Source: Casuarina equisetifolia
Taxonomy: Eukaryota; Streptophyta; Magnoliopsida; Fagales; Casuarinaceae
Length of the DNA stretch: 64,000 bases
Direction: 5' to 3'
NCBI GenBank assembly: GCA_028551475.1
Contig: CM052361.1
Span: forward strand, 12,283,501-12,347,500
Positions 11,501 through 22,249 of this stretch are shown one piece after another. The notes beneath the pieces were generated by a model. It made no database searches. It was given only the letters and a program-made list of their open reading frames with translations, and had not been told where the DNA came from. Position 1 is the first letter of the stretch. Every line of letters begins with the position of its first letter. A program made the position numbers and the translations under genes.

Positions 11501-14430
11501 CGTCATAAAGTGCCCATTGAAATTGAATATAGTGAAGAAGTTGGTACTGGCCTTGGTCCGACATTGGAATTTTATACCCTGGTTAGCCATGAGTTCCAGA
11601 AGTCTGGCCTAGGTATGTGGAGGGAGGAAACATTTGCTACCAGGACAAGCTTGCAGGTTGAGGATATTGGAATTCTTGCACCACCTGCTGGACTATTCCC
11701 ATGCCCTTCGCCATCTACATTGAATGCATCTGATGAAAGGTTCGCAGAAGTAATAAAAAAGTTTGTCCTTTTGGGGCAAGTGGTTGCAAAGGCTCTTCAA
11801 GATGGAAGGGTCTTGGATCTGCATTTCTCCAAAGCCTTCTACAAAATTATCCTTGGCCAAGTACCTTCCCATTCTTTGCACTATTAATAGAGCTTTATGT
11901 AGGCTTATCACACTTTTTGTGACAGTAGTTATTCAAGCTTTGGTTAATGAGTAATTTCTTATTTTTGTTTCAATTTTCTTCTAGGAACTTACTGTGTATG
12001 ACATCCAGTCATTTGATCCTGAGCTTGGTGGGACATTGCTGGAGTTTCAGGCTCTTGTTAGTAGGAAAAAGTTTCTGGAATGTATCGATTTAGAAAATTC
12101 AGCACCTGAATTCACTGATTTATGCTTTCGAGGCACCAGAATTGAGGATCTTTGCCTTGATTTTACTCTTCCTGGGTATCCACATTATGTACTTGCTTCT
12201 GGGCCTGATCATGGAATGGTAATTTACACCTCATGTGATTGCTATTATTTTTTTGTTATCTCTTAATTGACTATGTATGAGCTTAACTTTGCCCATGTTG
12301 TTTTACTAAGGTTAATATTGGAAACTTGGAGGAGTTTGTTTCGCTCATCGTTGATGCAACTCTAAATGCTGGAATTTCCAGACAAGTGGAAGCTTTTAAG
12401 TCTGGATTTAACCAGGTCTGTATCACTGCCTGGTCTTCCAATGAAGTAGGCAGGACTGTGTATTTAATTCTTAGACGATCCACCTGCAAAAACTAAAAGA
12501 TCCTTTCATGTTTTCTTATGTAACTCAATGATACAAAATTCTTGAACAGGAAAAGCTATGATTCTTTATATGATCTCTGCCATCCTTGAGAAGTTTTTTT
12601 GGGGAATTCAAGATAATGCTAAAAGGATGTGAAACAGCATCAAGTCCTTTTAGAAATTGATATTTTGTGATTTGTAATGCTGATAACTTTGATTTTTATG
12701 ATGCTTTTGTATCCATAATTGACTTTCTCGTGCTGTGTAGCTGCAATGAAACTGATTTATTAAAGAAGACATCCGAATTTAATCCTAGAACTGAGTTTGA
12801 CACTGTTGTTGTTCATAGTCTCTGCTTGTCTTGTTTACTTCTGTCACTTCAAGCCAAACTTCTATTTGAACTTCTTGATAGCCACTGCTCAAAATTTATT
12901 GTTATATTCTTCGGTTTCTGTACATGCAAAGTAATAGAAGGTGGCCAATTTGTCATATAACACCAATTTAGATATCTGGTGATAGTTCATGGTCTCTGTT
13001 TAACTTGTTTACTTCTCTCACTACCAAGCCAATTACTGGAATCAGCAATGCGAACATGTTTTAACCTGGGCACATCTCCTGGAAGTTCCTAACATAGGCA
13101 CACAATAACAGAAGTTGGCACAAGAGAATTACAGCTAGAAAAGGGAAGGGTCAATTTTCTCTCTTTTTTTTTTTTTTGGTTGGGAAAAGAGAAGAAAAGG
13201 CACTGGTGAGCAAGGGCGTCAGAGGAAAGGGGAGTGGAAGGGAAGGGGGGAGTTTGTCTTGGAGGTTGCAGGAGCTCTGGTTTTGGGGCTTCTTACCTTC
13301 CAGTAAATTCACTTGAAACGTTCTGCTTCTCAATGATGGTGCTTATTGTCAGCTGCAGTATTCCTGATGTGAATGCTTGCCTTTTATTGGATTCAATCTG
13401 TGGACTTAATATCTTTGGGTGTCTATGTGCTAGTCTCTTGCTTCTATCTTTCAGTAGCATTTGCCTATTGGGATTGTCAACTAGAGATCGTTTTCATTGT
13501 TCTTGTTTCCTTTCTCAGTTGACTTGAATTTGCCACTTCCAATTATATCTCATATAAATATGCTATATGGCCAATATGATAATCCATTTTGTGAGACATT
13601 TCGTCTTTGATTTTTCAGGTTTTCCCCATTGAACATCTCCAGATATTTGCCGAAGAGGAACTAGAGCGCTTGTTATGTGGAGAACGTGATTCTTGGGCTG
13701 TACGTATCTTATCAGTGTTTCATTTTTCTCTAATTGCCACCTACTAATTATGTTTTACTAGAGTCTTAACATTTTCTCTTAATCAGCTCAATGAGCTCCT
13801 GGATCATATCAAGTTTGATCATGGATACACAGCTAGCAGTCCTCCCATAGCTAATGTCAGTGTTCTTAGACCTTTTATCCATTCATTTATTAAGTTTTTG
13901 CGTTTGGATTCATAGTGTCTAAAGTCATTTGTTCTGTTATTTCAGTTGTTAGAGATTATACCAGAATTTAACCATGGACAGCGGCGAGCATTTCTGCAGT
14001 TTGTTACTGGAGCACCTAGGCTTCCTCCTGGAGGTTTAGCCTCTCTCAGTCCAAAGTTAACAATCGTTCGAAAAGTCTGTATCAGCAACATCTCATTTGC
14101 TCAGTTTTTCTTTTGCTTTTCCTTTAGTTATCATCTGATTAGTTCTTTATATTCTGGGTGTTTTGTACAGCAGTGTAGTAACTCGGCTGACACAGATCTA
14201 CCTAGTGTGATGACTTGTGCAAACTATCTTAAGTTGCCTGCATACTCTTCGAAAGTAATTCTTGTATCCGATAAGAAGTTCCTCATATACATTTTATTGG
14301 AACTGCTTAGAATAGCATTCTAAGAGTTTCTTTTTCCTTATTTTTGTGTCTGTATTTGTTTCAGGAGAGGATGAAAGAAAAGCTCTTATATGCCATAACA
14401 GAAGGACAAGGATCTTTTCACTTATCATAG
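5543..14430 (+). CDS. UPL4: E3 ubiquitin-protein ligase, UPL4-type (ARM repeats + HECT)
   Basis: A HECT-class E3 that accepts ubiquitin on a catalytic cysteine and passes it to substrates; plant UPL3/UPL4 proteins act in the nucleus and cytosol. Seventeen coding exons join in frame: 5543-6184, 6303-6413, 6517-6633, 6742-6900, 6990-7151, 8463-8615, 8698-8819, 8903-10049, 10220-10267, 10631-11860, 11985-12218, 12311-12415, 13619-13699, 13787-13855, 13946-14074, 14171-14254, 14365-14430. They encode 1552 residues, close to the roughly 1500 of Arabidopsis UPL4. The order is an acidic/Ser-rich N-terminus with the UPL4-like opening MGNRGQKR and ELPADKRAC, then armadillo-like repeats (about residues 90-400), a variable linker, and HECT from about 1150. 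The catalytic cysteine is probably Cys1519 in [10 protein letters not shown], and the C-terminus is EGQGSFHLS. Introns 2 and 3 begin with GC instead of GT. The N-terminus and length favour UPL4 over UPL3. Confidence 0.93.
7871..7893. repeat. (TTTA)n microsatellite in UPL4 intron 5
   Basis: Perfect tetranucleotide repeat inside the 1.3-kb intron between exons 5 and 6. Confidence 0.8.
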
Positions 14431-15281
14431 TTTCTGATATCAATGACCAACAGGTTCATCGTTTATGAAAACTGTAATTATTAGGTTAGGTGCTGGTGGT
14501 GTAGATAAAAAGATGGTGGGCACTGCTGATTGTTGAAGTGGAGCGGAATGCGGTGGAAGAAAAGGAAGCTCCTCCCTTCGCTGACTATATTAGGTGGGAT
14601 ATGTAAATAGTCAGTAAATACAGGTGGTTGTTTTACTTAATGCTAGGGAGATGTACAGGAAAGAATGGGGGGGAATGATTTCAGATAGATGGTTTTTGCA
14701 CTTCCTACATTTCATGTGCAAGCCGTGTACAGAGATCTTTATTATAACATAGTTGCTTTTCTACCTGTCCCAATGACAAATGGTTTCCAGCATTTGTATC
14801 ATTTGCTCTCTGCCAAAGCTCTAATATCATACCCCTGCTCTTTTATTCAACGTGCCTAAGGAAGTAAAAGCAATTTTATCTTAGTGTTTGAGACTCTTCC
14901 GAAAACGACTCAAGTCATTCAAGAAGTGTGAATTAATCTAGTAGTATATCTCAACGCCAGGATGTTTGAAAATATTCAAGCTTAATTGTGATATATCAGA
15001 GATTTTGAAGGATTTTGTCCATATTTTTAATTTCCTGTAGTAGAAGGACAAATAAAGAACGCCCCGTGTCTAGTGGAAAGTGGTGTCCGAGGCCGCGAGT
15101 CTCTGTGAAACGAGAGGACAAAACATACTCGACGTCGTACGCCGTTCCTCCACTCGCTAAGCTGCCAAGTATCTCTTATCCCTCCCTCGCTTATCCCCTC
15201 CTCCCTAGAGAGTTACAGAAAAGCACCTCTCCTATCCTGTCCTATCCTCTTCTCCTTCCGTCCCTCCCCAATGGCCCTGCC
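14431..15281 (+). other. UPL4 3' flank and HCF152 upstream region
   Basis: The first half should contain the UPL4 3' untranslated region and polyadenylation signals. The second half is the promoter and pyrimidine-rich leader of the next gene. The open frame of the PPR gene extends upstream to 15015, but that stretch is CT-rich leader-like sequence and does not resemble protein. Confidence 0.4.
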
Positions 15282-17558
15282 ATGACCGCCAAACCTCTAT
15301 CCCCGCTTCCTCCCGTCTCTTCTTCCTCTTCATCAAATTCCAACTCATTCCCACTAACCCAGACTCTCTATCTCCTCTGGGCCTCTCCTCCGACCTCTTC
15401 CTCCACCATTACTGCCGCCACTCCCTCCAAATCCTCTCGCTCATTGCGGGTTCACACTGCAACTAATCCCTCCAGCTCAACGGACATCTCTCTTACCACC
15501 ACCGACCCGGCGAATATCCTAGACCAAAGACTCCTAGCTCTTCTCCGTCAGAGAAAAACAGAGGAGGCCTGGATTGCCTACACCCAGTGCGCTCACCTCC
15601 CAAGCCCCACTTGTCTTAGTCGCTTGGTCTCCCAGCTGTCATATCAAAACACGCACGTGGGCCTGAAGCGCGCCCAGTCAATCATTACCCGCCTTCGCCA
15701 CGAGCGCCAGCTCCACCGCCTCGATGCTAATTCCCTCGGCCTCCTTGCTGTTGCGGCCACCAAGGCCGGCCACACACTCTACGCCACCTCCATCGTCAAG
15801 TCCATGCTCCGCTCCGGCTATCTCCCCCACGTCAAGGCGTGGAGCGCCGTCGTTAGCCGTCTTGCCGCTTCTGGAGATGATGGCCCTGCAGAAGCGCTCA
15901 AGTTGTTCGATTCGGTGACCCGGCGGGTTCGGAAATTCGCAGACCCCACTATAGTCGCTGACTCGCGGCCCGACACGGCTGCTTACAACGCGGTGCTCAA
16001 TGCCTGTGCTAATGTGGGCGATACTAACAGGTTCTTGCAATTATTCGATGAAATGCCTGAGTTTGGGGCTGAGCCTGATGTACTAACTTACAACGTCATG
16101 ATTAAGCTGTGTGCTAGAGCTGACAGGAAAGATCTGCTGGTATTTGTACTGGAGCGGATTCTTCAGAAGGGAATTCCCTTCTGTATGACAACGTTGCATT
16201 CGCTTGTTGCAGCTTATGTTGGTTTTGGTGACTTGGAAACGGCCGAGAATATGGTTCAAGCAATGAGGGAAGGCAGGAGGGATCTTTGCAGGATTCTCAG
16301 GGAAAGTTCAAGTCAAGAGGATGAAGAAGAAGATGAAGTTGAAGATAGAGATAGACATGGAGATGTGTTTGTCAAGTTGCTTCCTAATAGTGTGGAGTCG
16401 GGTAAGAATGAGCCACCGTTGTTGCCGAAAGCATATGCTCCCAACTCTAGAATGTATACCACTCTGATGAAAGGTTATATGAAGACTGGCCGTGTCACCG
16501 ACACGGTCCGAATGTTAGAGGCAATGCGGCGCCAGGATGATAGTGCTAGTCATCCAGATCATGTAACATATACAACTGTTGTATCTGCAATGGTGAAGGC
16601 AGGGTTAATGGATAGGGCACGTCAAGTACTGGCTGAAATGACAAGAATTGCCGTACCTGTCAATCGGATTACGTACAATATACTTCTCAAGGGTTATTGC
16701 CAGCAACTGAAGATAGATGTGGCGAAGGAGCTGCTCAGGGAGATGGCTGATGATGCGGGAATTGAGCCTGATGTGGTATCCTATAACATTTTGATTGATG
16801 GGTGCATACTGGTTGATGACAGTGCAGGGGCTCTTGCCTTCTTTAATGAGATGCGAGCAAAAGGAATAGCTCCAACGAAGATAAGTTATACCACTTTGAT
16901 GAAAGCTTTTGCCTTATCAGGTCAACCAAAGCTGGCTAACAAGGTCTTTGATGAGATGCTAAATGATGGTCGAGTGAAGGCTGATTTAGTTGCCTGGAAT
17001 ATGTTGGTTGAAGGCTATTGTAGACTGGGATTAATTGAAGAAGCAAAGAAAATAATTGAGAGAATGAAAGAGAGTGGATTTCACCCCGATGTGGCTACTT
17101 ATGGCAGTCTCGCCAATGGAATTGCATTGGCGAGAAAACCAGGAGAGGCACTTGTGCTATGGAACGAAGTGAAGGAGAGATGTACGAAGAAAAAGGAAGG
17201 AGAGAGTTGTGATGCTTCATCTGCACCTCCACGATTGAAACCAGATGAGGGCCTTTTGGATACGTTGGCTGATATCTGCGTAAGGGCCGCCTTCTTCAGA
17301 AAGGCTTTGGAAATTGTGGCTTGTATGGAAGAGTATGGGATACCACCAAACAAGACCAAGTATACAAAAATCTACGTGGAAATGCATTCGAGGATGTTTA
17401 CTAGTAAGCATGCATCAAGGGCCAGGCAGGACAGAAGGAAGGAGAGGAAGAGGGCAGCTGAGGCCTTCAAATTTTGGTTGGGTTTGCCTAATTCTTATTA
17501 TGGGAGTGAATGGCGTTTAGAACCTATTGTTGGAGACCTAGACGCCACCGAATCCTGA
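15282..17558 (+). CDS. HCF152: PPR protein, chloroplast RNA processing factor HCF152
   Basis: A P-class pentatricopeptide repeat protein. In Arabidopsis HCF152 binds the plastid psbB-psbT-psbH-petB-petD transcript and is needed for petB splicing and stability, and so for the cytochrome b6f complex. The frame is intronless and encodes 758 residues (Arabidopsis about 780). I chose ATG 15282 because the preceding in-frame residues are CT-rich leader translation. The first 60 residues are Ser/Thr/Pro-rich and poor in acids, as expected of a transit peptide. Repeats follow, with typical PPR signatures such as DTAAYNAVLNACAN, PDVLTYNVMIKLCAR, VSYNILIDGC and DLVAWNMLVEGYC. An acidic insert (EEDEEEDEVEDRD, about residue 345) separates two repeat blocks. 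The C-terminus (MHSRMFTSKHAS, then AEAFKFWLGLPNSYYGSEW) matches the HCF152 family. The 5' third is notably GC-richer than the rest. The frame is intact and looks functional. Confidence 0.9.
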   Translation: MTAKPLSPLPPVSSSSSSNSNSFPLTQTLYLLWASPPTSSSTITAATPSKSSRSLRVHTATNPSSSTDISLTTTDPANILDQRLLALLRQRKTEEAWIAYTQCAHLPSPTCLSRLVSQLSYQNTHVGLKRAQSIITRLRHERQLHRLDANSLGLLAVAATKAGHTLYATSIVKSMLRSGYLPHVKAWSAVVSRLAASGDDGPAEALKLFDSVTRRVRKFADPTIVADSRPDTAAYNAVLNACANVGDTNRFLQLFDEMPEFGAEPDVLTYNVMIKLCARADRKDLLVFVLERILQKGIPFCMTTLHSLVAAYVGFGDLETAENMVQAMREGRRDLCRILRESSSQEDEEEDEVEDRDRHGDVFVKLLPNSVESGKNEPPLLPKAYAPNSRMYTTLMKGYMKTGRVTDTVRMLEAMRRQDDSASHPDHVTYTTVVSAMVKAGLMDRARQVLAEMTRIAVPVNRITYNILLKGYCQQLKIDVAKELLREMADDAGIEPDVVSYNILIDGCILVDDSAGALAFFNEMRAKGIAPTKISYTTLMKAFALSGQPKLANKVFDEMLNDGRVKADLVAWNMLVEGYCRLGLIEEAKKIIERMKESGFHPDVATYGSLANGIALARKPGEALVLWNEVKERCTKKKEGESCDASSAPPRLKPDEGLLDTLADICVRAAFFRKALEIVACMEEYGIPPNKTKYTKIYVEMHSRMFTSKHASRARQDRRKERKRAAEAFKFWLGLPNSYYGSEWRLEPIVGDLDATES

Positions 17559-18814
17559 TTCCCACTCACCCACTTTGTATCATCCTTTATATTGTCTTAC
17601 TGGGTTTAGAATTCCCAACCAAGACGGAAAAAAAAAAAAAACCTGAAAACCAATGTAAGTTTTGATGTGTTTATTCCATTTGGATCTGAATATTATGAAG
17701 CTTGAATTCTAGATGTAACAAAATTTTTGACCATGTAACGGGCGAATGATCTCCTTTGTCATCGAGCTCTTGATCCAATCTGTCAATGTCTGAACACATT
17801 CATAATGAAGTGTCAAGAACATACTACTATGTCTTAACGAAATTGCCGCCTGACGGATTTTGACTGGGTTGTACAGGTTTTACAATTTTATACGGTTGAG
17901 ATTTTAGCATAGTCCGACATTGATGACAATCTTCAAAGTAACAGAGCCTACTCTTCTTCTCTTCAATGCTGCTCAGGTTGAAGAGAGTATCTGCGTTTAT
18001 GAGGAAGCTAAGGTTTTAAAGGGGGCAGCTGGTTTGGGGTCATTGTAAGGTACTTAAGGTTCATTAGAGGTCCTTTTTTCTTCCACGTGTCGTTTTATAA
18101 CAGAGTTCAACCTTTGGAGAGAGAGCCCTTGCGCACAAGCTGCTGGCATTGAGAACAACGTTAAGAAGGAATATGTGATGATTTAGAGATCAAGAAGCGT
18201 GGCTAGAGGAAAACATACGCTAATATAAATTGAGGCTTAGGAGGAAAGTTAAACCGAGTCTTTTATTTTGTAATGATAATATGATGAATTATACAAATAA
18301 CTTTTCTTGTTTCAATCAACCAAATTATTAGATGAATAATTCATGTGCTAGTTATTTTATGACTGTTAAAGCTTAGTATTGAAATTTTTTGCTCTGATTT
18401 CTTCCTTAACTACTTGTGTTGGACTCTGAAAAATAAATATGAACAAGAAAAAAAATACTTTGTATAATATAATTTTCAATTATCTTGACTATATTCTATT
18501 TTGAATTTGAAGGTTTCCAAATACAATATGTGAAAGAAAAATGATTTTATTATTCACTTTAAAAAATTGAGATCAACATCCATACTCAAAGTTCTTTATA
18601 TTGATAAATCTATTAATTTTGTATTCATATATTTTTTTAATTTACTAAAATTATGAAAAGTTTGTAAAAGATGATTCTGATGCTTCGTGATCACTACGCG
18701 GCCCAGAATCTGTATGGCCCAGTTCTCTATTCCCCAACCTCGAAGAAACCTCAATAAAACGGTGGCGTTCAGGAGGGGGTTTGACCGAGTCAAACCTTCA
18801 CCGACTTGGACTCT
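17559..18814. other. Intergenic region between HCF152 and the Cdh1-like retrocopy
   Basis: It contains the PPR gene 3' flank and a poly-A tract near 17628, then AT-rich sequence with no coding signal. GGCCCA elements near 18700-18722 lie upstream of the TATA-like site described next. Confidence 0.4.
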
Positions 18815-18822
18815 TATATAAG
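18815..18822 (+). promoter_or_regulatory. TATA-box-like site upstream of the retrocopy
   Basis: TATATAAG lies about 170 bases before the first ATG of the CCS52A-like copy, downstream of two GGCCCA motifs. The layout resembles a plant core promoter. A processed copy would not bring its own promoter, so this would be a captured or fortuitous one. Confidence 0.35.
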
Positions 18823-18918
18823 TACAGCTGGTCCGATTATCCGTTTCCCATATCACAAAATTTCTGAGCCATTTCCCGTTTCATTTGAAAAAACCTTGTC
18901 GACAAGTTACCTCAAACA

Positions 18919-18982
18919 GACTTAGGGTTTGTTTTTCTCTGAGATTCAAATCCTCGAAAGACTTAGGTTTGTTTTTCTCTGA
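18919..18982 (+). repeat. Short direct repeat (41-bp spacing) in the retrocopy leader
   Basis: GACTTAGG(G)TTTGTTTTTCTCTGA occurs at 18919-18942 and again at 18960-18982, just before the ATG at 18988. It is a local tandem duplication within the leader. Confidence 0.7.
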
Positions 18983-18987
18983 TTTCT

Positions 18988-20428
18988 ATGGAGAATCCCA
19001 CGGCTCAGAGATTACTCACTGGCTAATAGGAGCCAGTTCTTGCTTCCACGAGTTCCGACGGGGAGATAATTCGTTCGCACAACATTGAACGTCTGATCAA
19101 CATGAACCACCGCCGAGTGCCGTCGAAGACGATCTACTCTGACAGGTTCATTCCGTCCAGGACGGGTTCGAACTTTGATCTCTTCCACCTTCCACCAGAG
19201 CGACTTGAGGACAGCGTCTATTCCAGGCTACTCCGCTCTGTGCTTTTTGGCCCTAATTCCGGCTTCGGTTCACCTACCACGCCCGAGAGCAGAAACGACT
19301 GGATGAATCCACCAAGCCGAAATATCTTCCGTTATCAGACAGAGACTCGCCGGCCATTTTCCTCCGTTTTTCCACTGGAGACTTATGATGTCGTTTCCGG
19401 GGATGATCATTGCCCAGGTTAAAGCTCCACGGAAGATACCAAAGTCGCCATATAAGAAATTGGACGTACCGGAGTTGGAAGACGATTTTTATTCGAATTT
19501 AGTGGATTGGTCTTCGCATAATGTGTTGGCGGTGGGGTTAGGAAATTGCGTTTACTTGTGGAATGCGTGTAATAGCAGGGTAACTAAGCTGTGTGACTTG
19601 GGAATGAATGACACAGTCTGCTCGGTGGGCTGGGCTCAGCGTGGCACACATCTTGCCGTTGGAACTAGCAATGGAGTGGTCCAGATTTGGGATGCATCTT
19701 ACTGCAGGACGGTAAGAACCATGGAGGGTCATCGGTTACATGTGGGGGCCTTAGCCTGGAGCTCTACTCTTTTGTCTTCTGGTGGTGGGGATAAGAGTAT
19801 TTTTCATCGTGATATGCGTGCTCAAAAAGATTTTGTCAATAAACTGTCTGGACACAAGTCAACGGTTTGCGGATTAAAATGGTCTTATGATAATCGTGAA
19901 TTAGCATCCGGTGACGATGATAATAAACTATTTGTTTGGAATCAAAATTCAACCCGGCCTGTGTTGAGATACTCTGAGCATACAGCGGCTGTAAAAGCAA
20001 TTGCATGGTCTCCTCATGTTTATGGATTACTTGCATCTGGGGGAGGAACTGCCGACCGTTGTATTCGTTTTTGGAATACTACCACAAACTCTCAGTTGAG
20101 CTGCACAGATACTGGAAGCCAGGTGTGCAATCTAGTTTGGTCTAAGAACGTCAATGAACTAGTTAGCACTCATGGTTATAGCACCCGAGGAAGACAATCA
20201 CAAAACCAAATAAATGTTTGGAAATATCCTGCTATGTCAAAGTTGAAAACTCTCTCAGGTCATGCTCATCGAGTTCTTTATCTTGCCTCATCACCTGATG
20301 GACAGAATATTGTCACGGGAGCTGGAGATGAAACACTTCAGTTTTGGAATATATTCCCTTCTGCAACATCACAAAGTAAAGACAACATATTTGGAACGTA
20401 TTTCTCTGGAAGAACTACAATACGGTGA
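18988..20428 (+). pseudogene. Intronless CCS52A/FIZZY-RELATED (Cdh1) retrocopy with broken N-terminus
   Basis: Cdh1/FZR proteins are WD40 adaptors that bring substrates to the anaphase-promoting complex; plant CCS52A members drive endoreduplication. An N-terminal CCS52A-like start (MENPTAQRLLTG) at 18988 runs into two stops. The reading shifts to ANRSQFLLPRVPTG, then back to IRSHNIERLIN and the C-box SKTIYSDRFIPSR (from about 19125). A further one-base frame change is needed at about 19385-19420, where the N-terminal frame stops at 19420-19422. VKAPRKIPKSPYK and the seven-bladed WD40 propeller continue in the next frame, uninterrupted to 20428, ending in the APC/C-binding tail GRTTIR. Plant FZR genes normally have many introns; none is present here, which indicates a processed copy. 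It also carries a five-residue insertion (TRGRQ) after HGYS. An N-terminally truncated product starting at 19385 or 19403 is possible. Confidence 0.8.
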
Positions 20429-22249
20429 AATATTGATCAAAGATGCCTTTGTAATATTTGTAAATGAGCATTATTCTTTTATACTAGTATATGAAAAACC
20501 ACATATTGTGGTTTCCAAATTTTCCCCATTGGTATGTTACAAAATCCTTTTAACTCTTAAAGAACATCTCCCTTTTTTCTTTTTGGACTCGGTATACCCT
20601 AAATAGCCCACCATATACGTCAACATAAAACAAAGTTAGCCTATTTAGTTTTAATTAGCCTTACCTGCATAAAATATTAAATATATATGCACTTAAACTT
20701 GGTATTTTTGCAAAACACCATGATGAAAAAGTATATAAACAAAGTTCTTACAACTTGTGTCTCAATTTAACTCGCAATGCAAAATGTTACAACCTTCTTT
20801 AATTGTGAACATGATTCTATAAACCAAAAGCTATAATACAATAATAACAATACATAAACAAGATCCCTAATGCCAAGAAAAAAAAAAAGAAATGGAAAAA
20901 AAAGAAGAAGAAAAGCTCTTTATTATGAAAAGAAACAATAATAACAATACATAAATTCTGAAAGATGTTCCCTCATTATAATCTAAACAGGATCCCTAAT
21001 GCCAATTTTTTGTAGTTTTGCAGTAGTATGTTGTAAAACATTGGCTAACAGCAGCCTGGCATAATCTAGGAGATGGGTTTTCCTTCCTGTTAAACTTCTG
21101 TGTCTAAAAGTCAATATCAAACCATCCTAGCTGTCTGCCAACCTGGTCATGAGCGACCCATCTTCACAGGAAAAAGTGATGTGGCTCACTTTTTACCACT
21201 AGCCTCTATATTTCTTGTAGACCTCGCTCTTAACTCGCATTTCTGAATGAGGCTATTGTGGCATCAATTGAGGCACTTTTTGTACTTTCCTACAATCCCA
21301 TCAAATTTGATTATTTTTTTCATCAAACAGAAAATAGAAGTTGATATAAAAACAAATTATGCCACTCAAATCAAAAAAATAAAAGAAAGAATTGATGATA
21401 GCAAGTCATCTCTCCATTTGTAAGTGGCTGTTTAATTATTTTAACAATTTTGTATCCGAATGATATAACTGAGTTATCAAGTTATTTTATTGTCTATTTG
21501 ACAAAAGAATTAATGGAAGAATCAAAATTAAAATGATGTTTTCAGTCTATCAAATCGCAAAGTAGAATCCTAAAGTTAAAATTGCACTAAAGCACATGAA
21601 AGTTTTGATCTAATTTCCTAAGAAAATTTGAGTTTTTTGATATAAGGAAAAAGAGCTTGTCTTTATTTCTAATATAACTCAATTCAGGAAAAGTATTGAA
21701 AGTACATTTGAAGTATGCAATTGTCGCGTAATTGAACATTCAAAGTCTAGCAAAACAAAATAAAATAGAAAGGAAACAGAATCCTTAATTTAGATTTCTC
21801 CACATCTCTTCATCCTAGTATCCCTTTTCCCTATCTCTATACTCATTGTCAGTGCTCGGCATCACAATGAGCTATAGGCCAGAAATGAACATCAAGAAAC
21901 CAAATGAATGAACCATCACCAATTTAAGCATGTAGCCTATCTAGATTTAGAAATTTGACACTTAGAAATGGTCCTTGATGAAAAATTCTTTTATACACAC
22001 ATTTTAAGAATATCTCCCATGGAAAGCAGTAGTATAATGTTAAGCGTCGACTGAAATTTCAAAGAAAGATGAAAGTTATCTTGAGCCATGGAGACCTTTG
22101 GGTGTGCTACCAATGAATAACAGAAATTTAACACTTCATGGTAAAAGAAGCTAAGAAACAATGACCAGTAATTTGCATGGTAAAATCCAGCACCCATACA
22201 AAAGAAAAAAAACAAAAATTTACCTGGAAGGCAATGATTAATATCAACA
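20429..22249. other. Intergenic DNA between convergent retrocopy and POP4
   Basis: AT-rich, with no supported coding region. It includes the retrocopy 3' flank, the A-rich repeat described separately, and the POP4 3' flank at the right end. Confidence 0.4.
20838..21005 (+). repeat. A-rich tract flanked by direct repeats
   Basis: ACAATAATAACAATACATAAA occurs at 20838-20858 and 20935-20955. ACA.GATCCCTAATGCCAA occurs at about 20858-20876 and 20987-21005. The second copy has about 29 extra bases between the two blocks. An A/G-rich tract (20877-20915) lies between the copies. This is either a local duplication or the tail of a retroposed sequence. Confidence 0.55.

Noticed and set aside
12667..13527. 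Frames within the longest 3' UPL4 intron, considered as extra exons
   Set aside because: Exons 12 and 13 ([17 protein letters not shown]) join exactly as in HECT proteins, leaving no room for an extra exon.
15678..16040. 120-codon minus-strand frame within HCF152
   Set aside because: Shadow of the GC-rich coding region on the other strand.
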